DNA from: CAJBVG01 sp943371235
Lineage (GTDB): Bacteria; Bacteroidota; Bacteroidia; Sphingobacteriales; Sphingobacteriaceae
Length of the DNA: 64,000 bases
Assembly (NCBI GenBank): GCA_943371235.1
Contig: CALRTZ010000010.1
Location: 1 to 64,000 of the forward strand
Reading direction: 5' to 3'
In this document: piece by piece, positions 34,207 through 42,754 of the stretch
Layout of the letters: each line of letters begins with the position of its first letter
Numbering within the stretch: position 1 is the stretch's first letter
Program-made: the position numbers and the translations under genes
The notes under the pieces: model-generated
Seen by the model: the letters and a program-made list of their open reading frames with translations, nothing else
Databases searched by the model: none
Told to the model about the DNA's origin: nothing

Positions 34207-34238
34207 ATGTATCAAATAAAAAAAAACCAATTATAATT

Positions 34239-34718
34239 ATGAAAAAGCTATTCATATTAACATCCATAGGCATTGCATTGGCGGCATGTGGAGGAAGTTC
34301 TGAAAACACACAAAGCACAGAAACATCGCAAGCTAGTACTGAAAGTGCGACAAGCACTGAGAACCCAAGCTATGACCCTAAACGAGGCGAAGGAAAATTT
34401 GACAAAGTGGAGTTAGGTGCAAGTTTAGATGTAGCAATGGCAACAAAAGGAGAAGAAGTTGCAGGTGTTAAATGCACATCATGCCACAAAACTAGTTCAG
34501 AAAAGCTGGTAGGTCCGGGATGGGAAGGCGTAACAAAACGCAGAGCACCCGAGTGGATTATGAACTTTATTACCAACCCAGATCCAATGATAGACAAAGA
34601 TCCAGAGGTTCAATCGCAATTAGAACTTTGTTTGGTTAGGATGCCTAATCAAGGTTTGAGCGACGATGAAGCAAGAAACATATTAGAATACATGCGCAAA
34701 ATAGACGGAGTAAACTAA
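34239..34718 (+). CDS. monohaem c-type cytochrome lipoprotein of the nos operon
   Basis: The 159-residue protein is a lipoprotein (LAAC, Cys17) with a Ser/Thr-rich linker and a class I cytochrome c domain: C79TSC82H83, GPGWEGVTKRRAPEW and a probable axial Met in LVRMPNQGLSDDEARNILEYM. It is the first gene of the nos operon, 20 bases before nosZ, and should carry electrons to nitrous oxide reductase in the periplasm. Such a cytochrome next to nosZ is common in clade II loci. A Crp/Fnr-type site lies 62 bases before its start. Confidence 0.9.
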   Translation: MKKLFILTSIGIALAACGGSSENTQSTETSQASTESATSTENPSYDPKRGEGKFDKVELGASLDVAMATKGEEVAGVKCTSCHKTSSEKLVGPGWEGVTKRRAPEWIMNFITNPDPMIDKDPEVQSQLELCLVRMPNQGLSDDEARNILEYMRKIDGVN

Positions 34719-34738
34719 ACATAAACACCATTATTTAT

Positions 34739-36718
34739 ATGAAAAGAAATATTTTAATAGCTACAGTATTAGCCTCAAGTGTAATACTGAGCCTAAACGC
34801 TTGTAAGCCAAAGAATGCAAGCAATGCAGTTTCGGGAGATGCTGCAGAAAAAGCATACGTTGCACCGGGTAAATACGACTCGTATTATAATTTTGTAAGC
34901 GGTGGATTTAGTGGACAAATGAGTGTGTACGGATTACCAAGTGGGCGTTTGTTAAGAGTAATACCAGTTTTTTCTGTTGACCCTGAAAAAGGATGGGGAT
35001 ACAGTGAAGAAACAAAGCCAATGTTAAACACCTCACACGGTATGGTTCCTTGGGACGATTTGCACCACACAGAAATGTCGCAAACAAATGGAGAGATAGA
35101 CGGGCGTTGGGTGTTTGGTAACGCAAACAATACTCCTAGAGTAGCAAGAATAGATTTAAAAACATTTAGAACAGCGGAAATTATTGAATTACCTAACAGT
35201 GCAGGTAACCATTCATCGCCGTTTATTACAGAAAATACTGAGTATGTTGTTGCGGGTACACGTTTTAGTGTTCCGGGCGATAATAATAACGGTGATGTTG
35301 GAATAGACACCTATAAAGAAAACTTTAAAGGTCATTTAAGCTTTATTGGTGTTGATAAAGAAACAGGAAAAATGAGTTTAACTTTTCAAATTCGTTGTCC
35401 TGGAGTAAACTTCGATTTAAGTCATGCTGGTAAAGGAAAATCGCATGGATGGTTTTTCTTCTCATGCTATAATACAGAACAAGCAAACACATTGTTAGAA
35501 GTAAATGCTTCGCAAAAAGACAAAGACTTTATAATGGCTGTAAATTGGAAAAAAGCAGAAGAATATATTAAAGCAGGAAAAGGAAAAAGAGAGAAAGTAA
35601 AGTATGCACACAATACTTATAGCGACGAAACACATAGTGCTACTTCAAAAATTATGGAAGAAGTATTGGTGTTAGATGCCGAAGAATTGAAAGACATTTG
35701 CTACATGATACCATGCCCTAAATCGCCACACGGTTGCGACGTTGACCCTACTGGCGAATACATTGTAGGTAGTGGTAAATTAGCTGCATTAATTCCAGTA
35801 TTTAGTTTCGATAAAATTCAAAAAGCTATTTCTGATAAAGCTTATGATGGTGAGTATGATGGCATACCAGTTATTAAATACGAAGCAGCATTATATGGCG
35901 AAGTTAAAAAGCCAGGATTAGGTCCATTACATACTGAATTTGATGGAAAAGGAAATGCTTACACTTCATTCTTTGTTTCATCGGAAGTAGTAAAATGGAA
36001 CATCAAAGATTTAAAAGTATTAGATAGAGCATCTACTTTTTATTCTGTTGGTCACTTATGTATCCCTGGTGGCGACAGTAAAAAACCATCGCCTAAATAC
36101 TTAATTGCTTACAATAAAATTACTAAAGACCGTTACTTACCAACTGGTCCTGAATTATCGCAAAGTGCTCAAATATTTGATATCTCTGGCGATAAGATGC
36201 AATTGATATTAGACTTCCCTACTATTGGTGAGCCACATTATGCACAAGCAGCACCGGCAGAATTAATTTCTAAAAATCAGGTTAAGATTTTTAAAATTGC
36301 CGAGAACAAACATAAATATGCAACTAAAGGTGAAAAAGAATCGAAAGTAGTAAGAGAAGGAAATCAAGTACACGTGTACATGACTTCTATTCGTTCACAT
36401 TTCTCGCCTGATAATATTGAAGGTATAAAAATAGGCGACGAAGTATATTTCCATGTTACTAACTTAGAACAAGATTGGGATGTACCACATGGATTTGCTA
36501 TAAAAGGAGCAAACAATGCGGAGCTTTTAATTATGCCAGGTGAAACTTCTACTTTAAAATGGGTACCAGACAGAGTAGGCATGTTCCCGATGTACTGTAC
36601 TGATTTTTGTAGTGCATTGCACCAAGAGATGCAAGGATATGTTAGAGTATCGCCAAAAGGTAGCTCAGTTCCTTTGAAATTTAGCTTAGGAAATACAGCT
36701 GCCTCAACTAAAAAATAA
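34739..36718 (+). CDS. nosZ: nitrous-oxide reductase, clade II (Sec-type)
   Basis: NosZ reduces N2O to N2 with copper centres CuZ and CuA. The 659-residue protein has a Sec lipoprotein-type start (SLNAC, Cys22) and no twin-arginine signal, which with the nosB-like neighbour marks clade II. N-terminal propeller histidines are seen in DDLHHTEMSQTNGEIDGRW, GNHSSPF and DLSHAGKGKSHGW; further ones are in YAHNTYSDETHSA, CPKSPHGCDVDP and GPLHTEFDG. The C-terminal cupredoxin domain binds CuA through His584, Cys620, Cys624, His628 and Met631 (CTDFCSALHQEM). All key ligands appear intact. A strong terminator hairpin follows directly. Confidence 0.97.
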   Translation: MKRNILIATVLASSVILSLNACKPKNASNAVSGDAAEKAYVAPGKYDSYYNFVSGGFSGQMSVYGLPSGRLLRVIPVFSVDPEKGWGYSEETKPMLNTSHGMVPWDDLHHTEMSQTNGEIDGRWVFGNANNTPRVARIDLKTFRTAEIIELPNSAGNHSSPFITENTEYVVAGTRFSVPGDNNNGDVGIDTYKENFKGHLSFIGVDKETGKMSLTFQIRCPGVNFDLSHAGKGKSHGWFFFSCYNTEQANTLLEVNASQKDKDFIMAVNWKKAEEYIKAGKGKREKVKYAHNTYSDETHSATSKIMEEVLVLDAEELKDICYMIPCPKSPHGCDVDPTGEYIVGSGKLAALIPVFSFDKIQKAISDKAYDGEYDGIPVIKYEAALYGEVKKPGLGPLHTEFDGKGNAYTSFFVSSEVVKWNIKDLKVLDRASTFYSVGHLCIPGGDSKKPSPKYLIAYNKITKDRYLPTGPELSQSAQIFDISGDKMQLILDFPTIGEPHYAQAAPAELISKNQVKIFKIAENKHKYATKGEKESKVVREGNQVHVYMTSIRSHFSPDNIEGIKIGDEVYFHVTNLEQDWDVPHGFAIKGANNAELLIMPGETSTLKWVPDRVGMFPMYCTDFCSALHQEMQGYVRVSPKGSSVPLKFSLGNTAASTKK

Positions 36719-36730
36719 ATTTCTTTCTAT

Positions 36731-36760
36731 AAGAGGAAGTATTTCTTACTTCCTCTTTTT
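36731..36760 (+). terminator. intra-operon terminator after nosZ
   Basis: AAGAGGAAGTA (36731-36741) and TACTTCCTCTT (36747-36757) form a perfect 11-bp stem with a 5-base loop, followed by a U-rich run. It lies 12 bases after the nosZ stop and 13 bases before the next gene, so it should lower expression of the accessory genes relative to nosZ. Confidence 0.85.
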
Positions 36761-36773
36761 TATCATTTTTCTT

Positions 36774-37349
36774 ATGAAAAAATCGAGTCAATATTTACTC
36801 ATCGTAGCTTCAGTTTTTCTAGCTATTTCAATATTTGTACCTATTTGGAAAATTGATTTAGATGCACCACAATATCCTGAAGGTCTTGGGCTGCTTATAT
36901 ATTCAAATAAATTAGCAGGCGATGTTGAAATTATAAACGGATTAAATCATTATATAGGCATGAAAACATTGCATGCCGATGACTTTATAGAGTTTACAGT
37001 ATTACCATATATAATTGGATTTTTTGCAATCTTTAGTTTGGTAGTTGCCCTTCTAAAAAGTAAAAAATTACTTACGGTTTTGTTTTCTATGTTTGCTATT
37101 TTTGGTATTGTTGCTATGGTTGATTTTTGGAGATGGGAATACGACTACGGACACAATCTTGATCCAAATGCAGCAATTATTGTTCCTGGCATGGCCTATC
37201 AACCACCATTAATAGGATTTAAACAATTGTTAAACTTTGGCGCCTATTCTATTCCAGACATTGGTGGTATATTGTTCATTTTAGCTGGTTTATTAATGTT
37301 AGCAAGTATTTGGTTTAATCGCACAAAAAAAGTATTACATGAAAACTAA
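36774..37349 (+). CDS. NosB-like membrane protein
   Basis: The 191-residue protein has four or five membrane helices (about residues 7-26, 75-96, 100-120 and 160-184) and a loop with DFWRWEYDYGHNLDPNAAI. A protein of this plan lies directly downstream of clade II nosZ genes and is called NosB; its biochemical role is unknown, and it is thought to take part in electron transfer or maturation. The reading frame ends 11 bases inside nosL. It is the first accessory gene after the terminator hairpin. Confidence 0.75.
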   Translation: MKKSSQYLLIVASVFLAISIFVPIWKIDLDAPQYPEGLGLLIYSNKLAGDVEIINGLNHYIGMKTLHADDFIEFTVLPYIIGFFAIFSLVVALLKSKKLLTVLFSMFAIFGIVAMVDFWRWEYDYGHNLDPNAAIIVPGMAYQPPLIGFKQLLNFGAYSIPDIGGILFILAGLLMLASIWFNRTKKVLHEN

Positions 37350-37776
37350 AATAACTCTACTTATTACAATATGTATGTTCATTGGATTTACAGGATGTAC
37401 ACAAGACAACAAGGCTGTAGCTATAAAATACAATACAGATGCTTGCGATAATTGCAAGATGACCATTGTTGATAATAAATTTGCATGTGAATTTAAGACC
37501 AATAAAGGAAGAGCTTATAAGTTCGACGACCTTTCTTGTTTAGTTGAATATATTAAAGGCGGAAGCAATACAGCAAAATCTGCAAAACACTTTTTCGTTT
37601 GCGATTATATAACTACAGAATTAGTTCCTGTTGAAAAAATTTCAATTATTCGTTCTGATGAAATTAGAAGCCCTATGCGTGGCTCTATGGCAAGCTTCAT
37701 AAATGCAGATTCTGCAAACTATTATAAAAAATATTACAAAGCTGTTTCCTTAAATTGGGCAGATTTGTTGAAATAA
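37339..37776 (+). CDS. nosL: NosL copper-chaperone lipoprotein
   Basis: NosL binds Cu(I) and delivers it to apo-NosZ. The 145-residue protein is a lipoprotein (FTGC, Cys20). The copper-binding motif is C36DNC39KM41, with the following KFACEFKTNKGRAYKFDDLSCLVEYI typical of the family. It overlaps the NosB-like gene by 11 bases and is followed six bases later by nosD. Confidence 0.92.
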   Translation: MKTKITLLITICMFIGFTGCTQDNKAVAIKYNTDACDNCKMTIVDNKFACEFKTNKGRAYKFDDLSCLVEYIKGGSNTAKSAKHFFVCDYITTELVPVEKISIIRSDEIRSPMRGSMASFINADSANYYKKYYKAVSLNWADLLK

Positions 37777-37781
37777 AACCA

Positions 37782-39020
37782 ATGAAATATTTTTTAAGCA
37801 TATTAATTTATTTCCTAACTACTCTACAATATAGTTTTGCCAAAGAATTACACGTTGGCAAATCCTTTCAATATAAAAACATAAAATCTGCAATATTTGC
37901 AGCCAAAAATGGCGATACTGTTTATGTACACCAAGGTGTATACAAAGAAAAAACAGTATACATTAATAAAAGCCTATATTTTATTGGTGTAAACAACCCA
38001 GTAATTGATGCAGAACATAAATATGAAGTTGTAAAAATACATGCAAACAATGTAGTATTTAAAGGCTTTACGGTTCAAAATTCTGGCTACGCAACACTTG
38101 ATGACCCAGGAGGCATAAAGGTTTTTGAGAGCAATAATGTTACTATAACACAAAACATCTTACTAAATAATTTCTTCGGAATATATTTACAACAATCCAA
38201 TAATTGTGTAGTATCAAACAACAATATACATGCAACAGGAACAGACGAACAACAGATTGGTAACGGTATACATTGTTGGAAAAGTGATAGCTTAATAATA
38301 AAAGGAAATAAAATTGACGGCCACAGAGATGGCATTTATTTTGAATTTGTAACAAACTCCGTTATATGGAGAAATTTGTCCTTTAAAAACATACGATACG
38401 GATTACATTTTATGTTTTCTAACGATGACGCCTATTTATGTAATGTGTTTAAAAATAATGGAGCCGGTGTAGCAGTAATGTTTACAAATAGGGTAAAAAT
38501 GATAAACAATTACTTTATTAACAATTGGGGCGATGCATCTTATGGTTTATTGCTAAAAGAGATTTCTGATAGCTATATTTTAAACAATAAATTTATTGCA
38601 AATACAACAGGTATTTTCATGGAAGGCACTAACAGAATTTTAGTTCAACATAATAATTTTGATGAAAATGGTTGGGCGATGAAAATACAAGCTAGTTGTA
38701 TGGATAACAATATTGAAGAAAATAATTTCAGAGGAAATACCTTTGATATTAGCACAAACGGAACACTCGTATTAAATACATTTGAAAAAAACTATTGGGA
38801 TAATTACGAAGGGTACGATTTGAACAAAGATCAAATAGGCGATGTACCATACAGACCCTTAAGTTTATTTTCGGTGATGGTAGAGAACAACAATTCCTTA
38901 ATGATATTATTTAGGAGCTTTATGATTAATTTACTAGACAAATCTGAAAAAATATTACCGAGCTTAACACCAGATAATTTTATAGATAATTCACCTAAAA
39001 TGAAAGCCTATAACCTATGA
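37782..39020 (+). CDS. nosD: NosD periplasmic beta-helix protein
   Basis: The 412-residue protein has a signal peptide (MKYFLSILIYFLTTLQYSFA); the ATG at 37782 is preferred over 37755, which lies inside nosL and precedes the signal sequence. The body is a right-handed beta-helix with parallel repeats such as NNVTITQNILLNNFFGIYL, NCVVSNNNIHATG and ILNNKFIANTTGIFMEG. NosD works with the NosFY ABC transporter in CuZ assembly. It overlaps nosF by four bases (ATGA). Confidence 0.94.
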   Translation: MKYFLSILIYFLTTLQYSFAKELHVGKSFQYKNIKSAIFAAKNGDTVYVHQGVYKEKTVYINKSLYFIGVNNPVIDAEHKYEVVKIHANNVVFKGFTVQNSGYATLDDPGGIKVFESNNVTITQNILLNNFFGIYLQQSNNCVVSNNNIHATGTDEQQIGNGIHCWKSDSLIIKGNKIDGHRDGIYFEFVTNSVIWRNLSFKNIRYGLHFMFSNDDAYLCNVFKNNGAGVAVMFTNRVKMINNYFINNWGDASYGLLLKEISDSYILNNKFIANTTGIFMEGTNRILVQHNNFDENGWAMKIQASCMDNNIEENNFRGNTFDISTNGTLVLNTFEKNYWDNYEGYDLNKDQIGDVPYRPLSLFSVMVENNNSLMILFRSFMINLLDKSEKILPSLTPDNFIDNSPKMKAYNL

Positions 39021-39727
39021 TACGGATTGAAAACATATCGAAAAAATACCAGAAAAATGAAGTATTAAAAAATGTTTCGGCCGAGTTTAAAGCATCGGAA
39101 TGCATTGCCTTAATTGGTCCAAATGGTTGTGGTAAAACAACATTAATAAAGAGCATACTAGGTATGGTTATACCAAACAGTGGCACTATCTATTTTAACA
39201 ACGAAACCATAACAAATAAAATTAATTATAGAAATGAAATCGGCTATATGCCACAAATCGGACGCTATCCAGAAAATATGAGTATCGGACAGATCTTCGA
39301 TATGATGAAAGAGCTTAGGCAGAACCATGGCAATTTAGACGAGGAACTGTACCAAGAATATAAATTAAATAACATTATTGACAAAAGGATGAGAACACTT
39401 TCTGGAGGTACTACTCAAAAAGTAAGCGCTGCCTTGGCATTTATGTTTAAACCAAATGTGTATATTTTAGACGAACCTACCGCGGGCTTAGATCCTATTG
39501 CATCCGAAATATTAAAAGAAAAAATGTTGCGTGAAAAAGCAAACTCTAAATTAATATTAATAACCTCCCATTTACTTAGCGATTTAGACGACCTTATATC
39601 TGAAGTTGTATTTATGCAAGAGGGAGAAATATTAATTCATCAATCGGCAAATGAATTGAGGAAAGAAAGTGCTGAAGAAAAAATATCGAAATCGATTGCT
39701 AAATTATTAAGGAAACAAATGGCATGA
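39017..39727 (+). CDS. nosF: NosF ABC transporter ATPase
   Basis: The 236-residue ATPase has the Walker A GPNGCGKT (residues 34-41), the signature LSGGTTQKVSAAL, Walker B VYILDEPTAGLDP and the H-loop histidine in ITSHLLSD. It powers the NosDFY complex needed for CuZ maturation. Overlaps of four bases (ATGA) at both ends tie it to nosD and nosY. Confidence 0.95.
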   Translation: MIRIENISKKYQKNEVLKNVSAEFKASECIALIGPNGCGKTTLIKSILGMVIPNSGTIYFNNETITNKINYRNEIGYMPQIGRYPENMSIGQIFDMMKELRQNHGNLDEELYQEYKLNNIIDKRMRTLSGGTTQKVSAALAFMFKPNVYILDEPTAGLDPIASEILKEKMLREKANSKLILITSHLLSDLDDLISEVVFMQEGEILIHQSANELRKESAEEKISKSIAKLLRKQMA

Positions 39728-40491
39728 ACAGAATAATAAAATTTATTATACTCGATATTTTAAGAAACAAAATAATGCTGTTTTACACATTATTATTACT
39801 CATACTATCATTTAGTGTGTTTAGTTTAGAAGACAACGAGTCGAAAGGTGTATTAAGCTTACTAAACTTAATATTATTGAACGTACCATTAGTATCAATT
39901 ATATTTTCAACTATTTATATTTATAACAGCTCAGAGTTTATAGAATTATTGATAAGTCAACCTATTAAAAGAAGTAAAATATGGCTCAGTTTATACATCG
40001 GTCTGTGCTGTGCATTACTTATCGCTTTTTTAATAGGCGCTGGTATTCCTATTGCTTTATATAGTTTTAACAAAACCGGAATTTTATTAATAGGTATTGG
40101 ATGCCTCATATCCTTAATATTTTGTTCAATTGCATTTCTGTGCTCTATACTTACAAGAGATAAAGCTAAAGGAATAGGACTATCAATTATGTTATGGCTA
40201 TTTTTCACCTTATTGTTTGATGGCATCATTATGTTTATGTTATTTCAATTAGCCGATTATCCTATCGAAAATTGGATTGCAATTATTACAGCATTAAATC
40301 CTGTAGATTTGGCTCGTATAGTGGTACTGCTTCAAATAGATTTATCGGCATTGTTAGGATATACTGGCGCCGTGTTTAAGCAAAATTTCGGTTCGAATAT
40401 GGGAATGATAATTGCCTTACTCGTGTTAATAGCTTGGGTTATTGCCCCCTTTATGATTTCGTTAATAAAATTCAATAAAAAAGATCACTAA
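39724..40491 (+). CDS. nosY: NosY ABC transporter permease
   Basis: The 255-residue protein has six hydrophobic segments typical of ABC-2 type permeases, with the cytoplasmic ELLISQPIKRSKIWLSLYIG motif after helix 2. It is the membrane partner of NosF and NosD. It ends the tightly packed nosDFY group, 18 bases before the haemoglobin gene. Confidence 0.93.
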   Translation: MNRIIKFIILDILRNKIMLFYTLLLLILSFSVFSLEDNESKGVLSLLNLILLNVPLVSIIFSTIYIYNSSEFIELLISQPIKRSKIWLSLYIGLCCALLIAFLIGAGIPIALYSFNKTGILLIGIGCLISLIFCSIAFLCSILTRDKAKGIGLSIMLWLFFTLLFDGIIMFMLFQLADYPIENWIAIITALNPVDLARIVVLLQIDLSALLGYTGAVFKQNFGSNMGMIIALLVLIAWVIAPFMISLIKFNKKDH

Positions 40492-40509
40492 TTTCATTTA
40501 AAAATAAAA

Positions 40510-40884
40510 ATGAAAAAAGATATCCATCATAGAAAAGATTTAGAACTACTGGTTACTCAGTTTTATACCGTAGTGAAGTCGGATAAAATGATTGGGCATT
40601 ACTTTACGGATGTAATAAGTGTGAAATGGGAACATCATTTACCGGTAATGGTCGACTTTTGGGAGAATATTCTCTTTCATCAGAACGATTACGAAGGCAA
40701 CCCCATGTCTATACACAAAACTATTAACAAGAAACATACTATGAAGCCTGCTGATTTTACACGTTGGTCAAAAATATTTAACAAGTGTGTAGATGATTTA
40801 TTTGAAGGGGAGAATACAGAAAAGTTAAAATTTAGGGCGGGTAGAATTGCGCAAATTATGCGCGACAGTTTATTTAAGAAATAA
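40510..40884 (+). CDS. group III truncated haemoglobin
   Basis: The 124-residue protein has the 2-on-2 globin plan: LVTQFYTVVKSDKMIGHYF, HLPVMVDFWENILFHQNDYEGNPM and HTMKPADFTRWSKIFNKCVDDLF, which matches group III. His69 or His76 should be the proximal haem ligand. Members bind oxygen or nitric oxide; being the last gene of the nos operon suggests NO handling. It is convergent with the fasciclin gene, with a terminator hairpin between them. Confidence 0.92.
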   Translation: MKKDIHHRKDLELLVTQFYTVVKSDKMIGHYFTDVISVKWEHHLPVMVDFWENILFHQNDYEGNPMSIHKTINKKHTMKPADFTRWSKIFNKCVDDLFEGENTEKLKFRAGRIAQIMRDSLFKK

Positions 40885-40886
40885 AA

Positions 40887-40915
40887 AAAGCATAGAGTAA
40901 ATAACCCTATGCTTT
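40887..40915 (-). terminator. terminator of the fasciclin gene
   Basis: AAAGCATAG (40887-40895) and CTATGCTTT (40907-40915) form a 9-bp stem. On the minus strand it is followed by seven U residues; on plus the following tract is weaker, so it serves mainly the fasciclin gene. Confidence 0.75.
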
Positions 40916-40941
40916 ACAATAAATCTTATAACCAAATAAAA

Positions 40942-41505
40942 TTATTGCCCAGGTACTAATACTTGATCTACTACATAAATAACGCCGTTTGAGGCTTCAA
41001 CAGTACCTACTATTTTTGCTACATCGTTTACAAAATAATCCTCTCCTTTTTTAGTAATCTTAATGTTTCCACCGTTTACTTGTCCAATTGATTGTCCGTC
41101 TTGTAAATTTTCTAATTTGTAAACGCCAACAGAAACATGATATTGTAAGATATCTATTAAAGCATCTTTTTTCTCGGGGGTAAGTAAAGATTCAACCGTA
41201 CCTTCGGGCAAAGCATCAAAAGCTGCATTTGTAGGGGCGAACACCGTAAAAGGTCCGGCATTACTTAAAGCATCTACTAGCTCTGCTGCTTTTACAGCTG
41301 CCACTAAAGTTGAATGATCTTTGCTTGATACTGCCACTTGAACTACATTGGGGTTCGACACATCGTCTTGTACTGCCGATTGCCCAGCACCTTGCTCTGT
41401 AGCCTCTGTGCTGCTTTGATTTGCATTTTCTGTACTACTACCGCTGCTACATGCAACGCTAAATAATAGTCCAGAAATTAACATTGATTTGATTATAGTT
41501 TCCAT
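40942..41505 (-). CDS. fasciclin-domain lipoprotein
   Basis: The 187-residue protein starts METIIKSMLISGLLFSVACSS, a lipoprotein signal. The upstream in-frame ATG at 41598 is rejected because it lies inside the next gene and precedes the promoter. A Ser/Gln-rich linker is followed by one FAS1 domain: DHSTLVAAVKAAELVDAL, GPFTVFAPTNAAFDALP, ILQYHVSVGVYKL, and VEASNGVIYVVDQVLVPG. FAS1 proteins mediate adhesion or matrix contacts. Its promoter has an FNR-like box in the same geometry as the nos promoter, so it is probably induced under the same low-oxygen or NO conditions. Confidence 0.92.
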   Translation of the reverse strand: METIIKSMLISGLLFSVACSSGSSTENANQSSTEATEQGAGQSAVQDDVSNPNVVQVAVSSKDHSTLVAAVKAAELVDALSNAGPFTVFAPTNAAFDALPEGTVESLLTPEKKDALIDILQYHVSVGVYKLENLQDGQSIGQVNGGNIKITKKGEDYFVNDVAKIVGTVEASNGVIYVVDQVLVPGQ

Positions 41506-41523
41506 AACGTTTAATTGTTTAAT

Positions 41524-41568
41524 CAAAATTAAAGTTATGGCACTCATTAAATTATGAGTGTAATCATA
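41524..41568 (-). promoter_or_regulatory. FNR-like box and -7 box of the fasciclin gene
   Basis: On the minus strand TATGATTACACTCATA (41568-41553) has the TATGAT-N4-ATCATA form with one mismatch, and TAATTTTG (41531-41524) is an exact -7 box. The box centre is 36.5 bases before the last G of the -7 box, identical to the nos promoter. The ATG follows at 41505. Confidence 0.7.
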
Positions 41569-42754
41569 AATAGATATTTTTTTTGAGCATATTAGCAAGG
41601 CTAATTACAATGATTATACTCACTGCAAACAAGTAATACTGTATGTTTGGAATAGCTATACTGAACATGCCTGCTAAGCCCTGCACACCTAATAATATCT
41701 CATTAGCTAAAATACTGATGGCAAAAAACAAAACCTCTTTCCAATTCGCAACTCGTCTAATAAATGCGTAATAATAACTTATCAGAAACAATGAAATTAC
41801 AACTAATAAAACCAAATGTAAGTATGCAATAACAATGGGGCGTAAACTATATGCTAAATGGCTTATGTAGGGTATTGTTGAAAATAATTGCAATATTAAT
41901 TTAAGGCTAAACGCAAAAATTAATACATAAACGATTATTTTTTTATTAGTATTTATTCCTGATAACAAAGAACTTTTATGTATTTGTAATTGCCAAATAA
42001 CATCTATCCAAATTAATAATTGCAGCAAGGCAGAAAATACTACCAACGAGTATAACCAAACAGGAATAGGCAACCATAACACTGATAAGAAATAATTAGG
42101 GATGATGGCTATACAAAATAAGTTTGCATACAGTTTTATTCTTTTTAGATCAACACGTAAACTAAGTTGATAAAAAAACAAGCCTAAACAAGTAGCTAAG
42201 AACCAGCCATTATATTGAAAATGTAAATAATAATAAACACTTGCTAATTGGTAATGTTGGTGATATATTTTGTTTACCATCATATAAACTAATGCAAACG
42301 TACCTGCTATTGATATGAAATTAAAAAATAATGAAAAGTAAAACCAAGGTTTTATAGAACTATTTACGTTAGAGGTATTAACATCTTTTATAAAATTATA
42401 TGTAAAAAATATTGAGTTTAAAATGAGAAGTAATGAAAAGGAATTAGAACTAATATGATATCCTTTAAGTAAAAATGAAATTAGCATTCCGTAAGAAAGC
42501 ATTGTATTAATTAAAAGTATTAAATTGTACTTCTTAGTATTTATTGATTTGTGTTTTTCTATGAGATGTATAAGGGCTAAATAGAGCGCCTGACTAATCC
42601 ACGCAATAAATGCAAAATGCGAGTGGGCATGTTGTATGTGTTTTTGCTCTAACAAAGGAAATGAGAAAGCAATTTTGTATCGCATTAATAAACCTAAGCT
42701 TGCTACAATTAATAAATTTATTAGCAAAATAACGGTCCATTTTCTGTAGTTCAT
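41564..42754 (-). CDS. multi-pass membrane protein, haem-copper-oxidase-like
   Basis: The 396-residue protein has about twelve membrane helices. Histidines lie in helix contexts that recall haem-copper oxidase subunit I: QHAHSHFAFIAW in helix 2, YYYLHFQYNGWF in the middle and IAYLHLVLLV near the C terminus. The paired histidines of a true copper site are absent, so it is not a standard oxidase or NO reductase. Its place in one unit with Crp/Fnr, Rrf2 and ScdA proteins suggests a role in NO or low-oxygen response. It shares one base with the Crp gene stop (TAATG). Family assignment is tentative. Confidence 0.5.
   Translation of the reverse strand: MNYRKWTVILLINLLIVASLGLLMRYKIAFSFPLLEQKHIQHAHSHFAFIAWISQALYLALIHLIEKHKSINTKKYNLILLINTMLSYGMLISFLLKGYHISSNSFSLLLILNSIFFTYNFIKDVNTSNVNSSIKPWFYFSLFFNFISIAGTFALVYMMVNKIYHQHYQLASVYYYLHFQYNGWFLATCLGLFFYQLSLRVDLKRIKLYANLFCIAIIPNYFLSVLWLPIPVWLYSLVVFSALLQLLIWIDVIWQLQIHKSSLLSGINTNKKIIVYVLIFAFSLKLILQLFSTIPYISHLAYSLRPIVIAYLHLVLLVVISLFLISYYYAFIRRVANWKEVLFFAISILANEILLGVQGLAGMFSIAIPNIQYYLFAVSIIIVISLANMLKKNIYL

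Noticed and set aside
34103..34357. 84-codon minus-strand ORF across the nos promoter
   Set aside because: It overlaps the cytochrome gene and the regulatory region, and its sequence is not protein-like.
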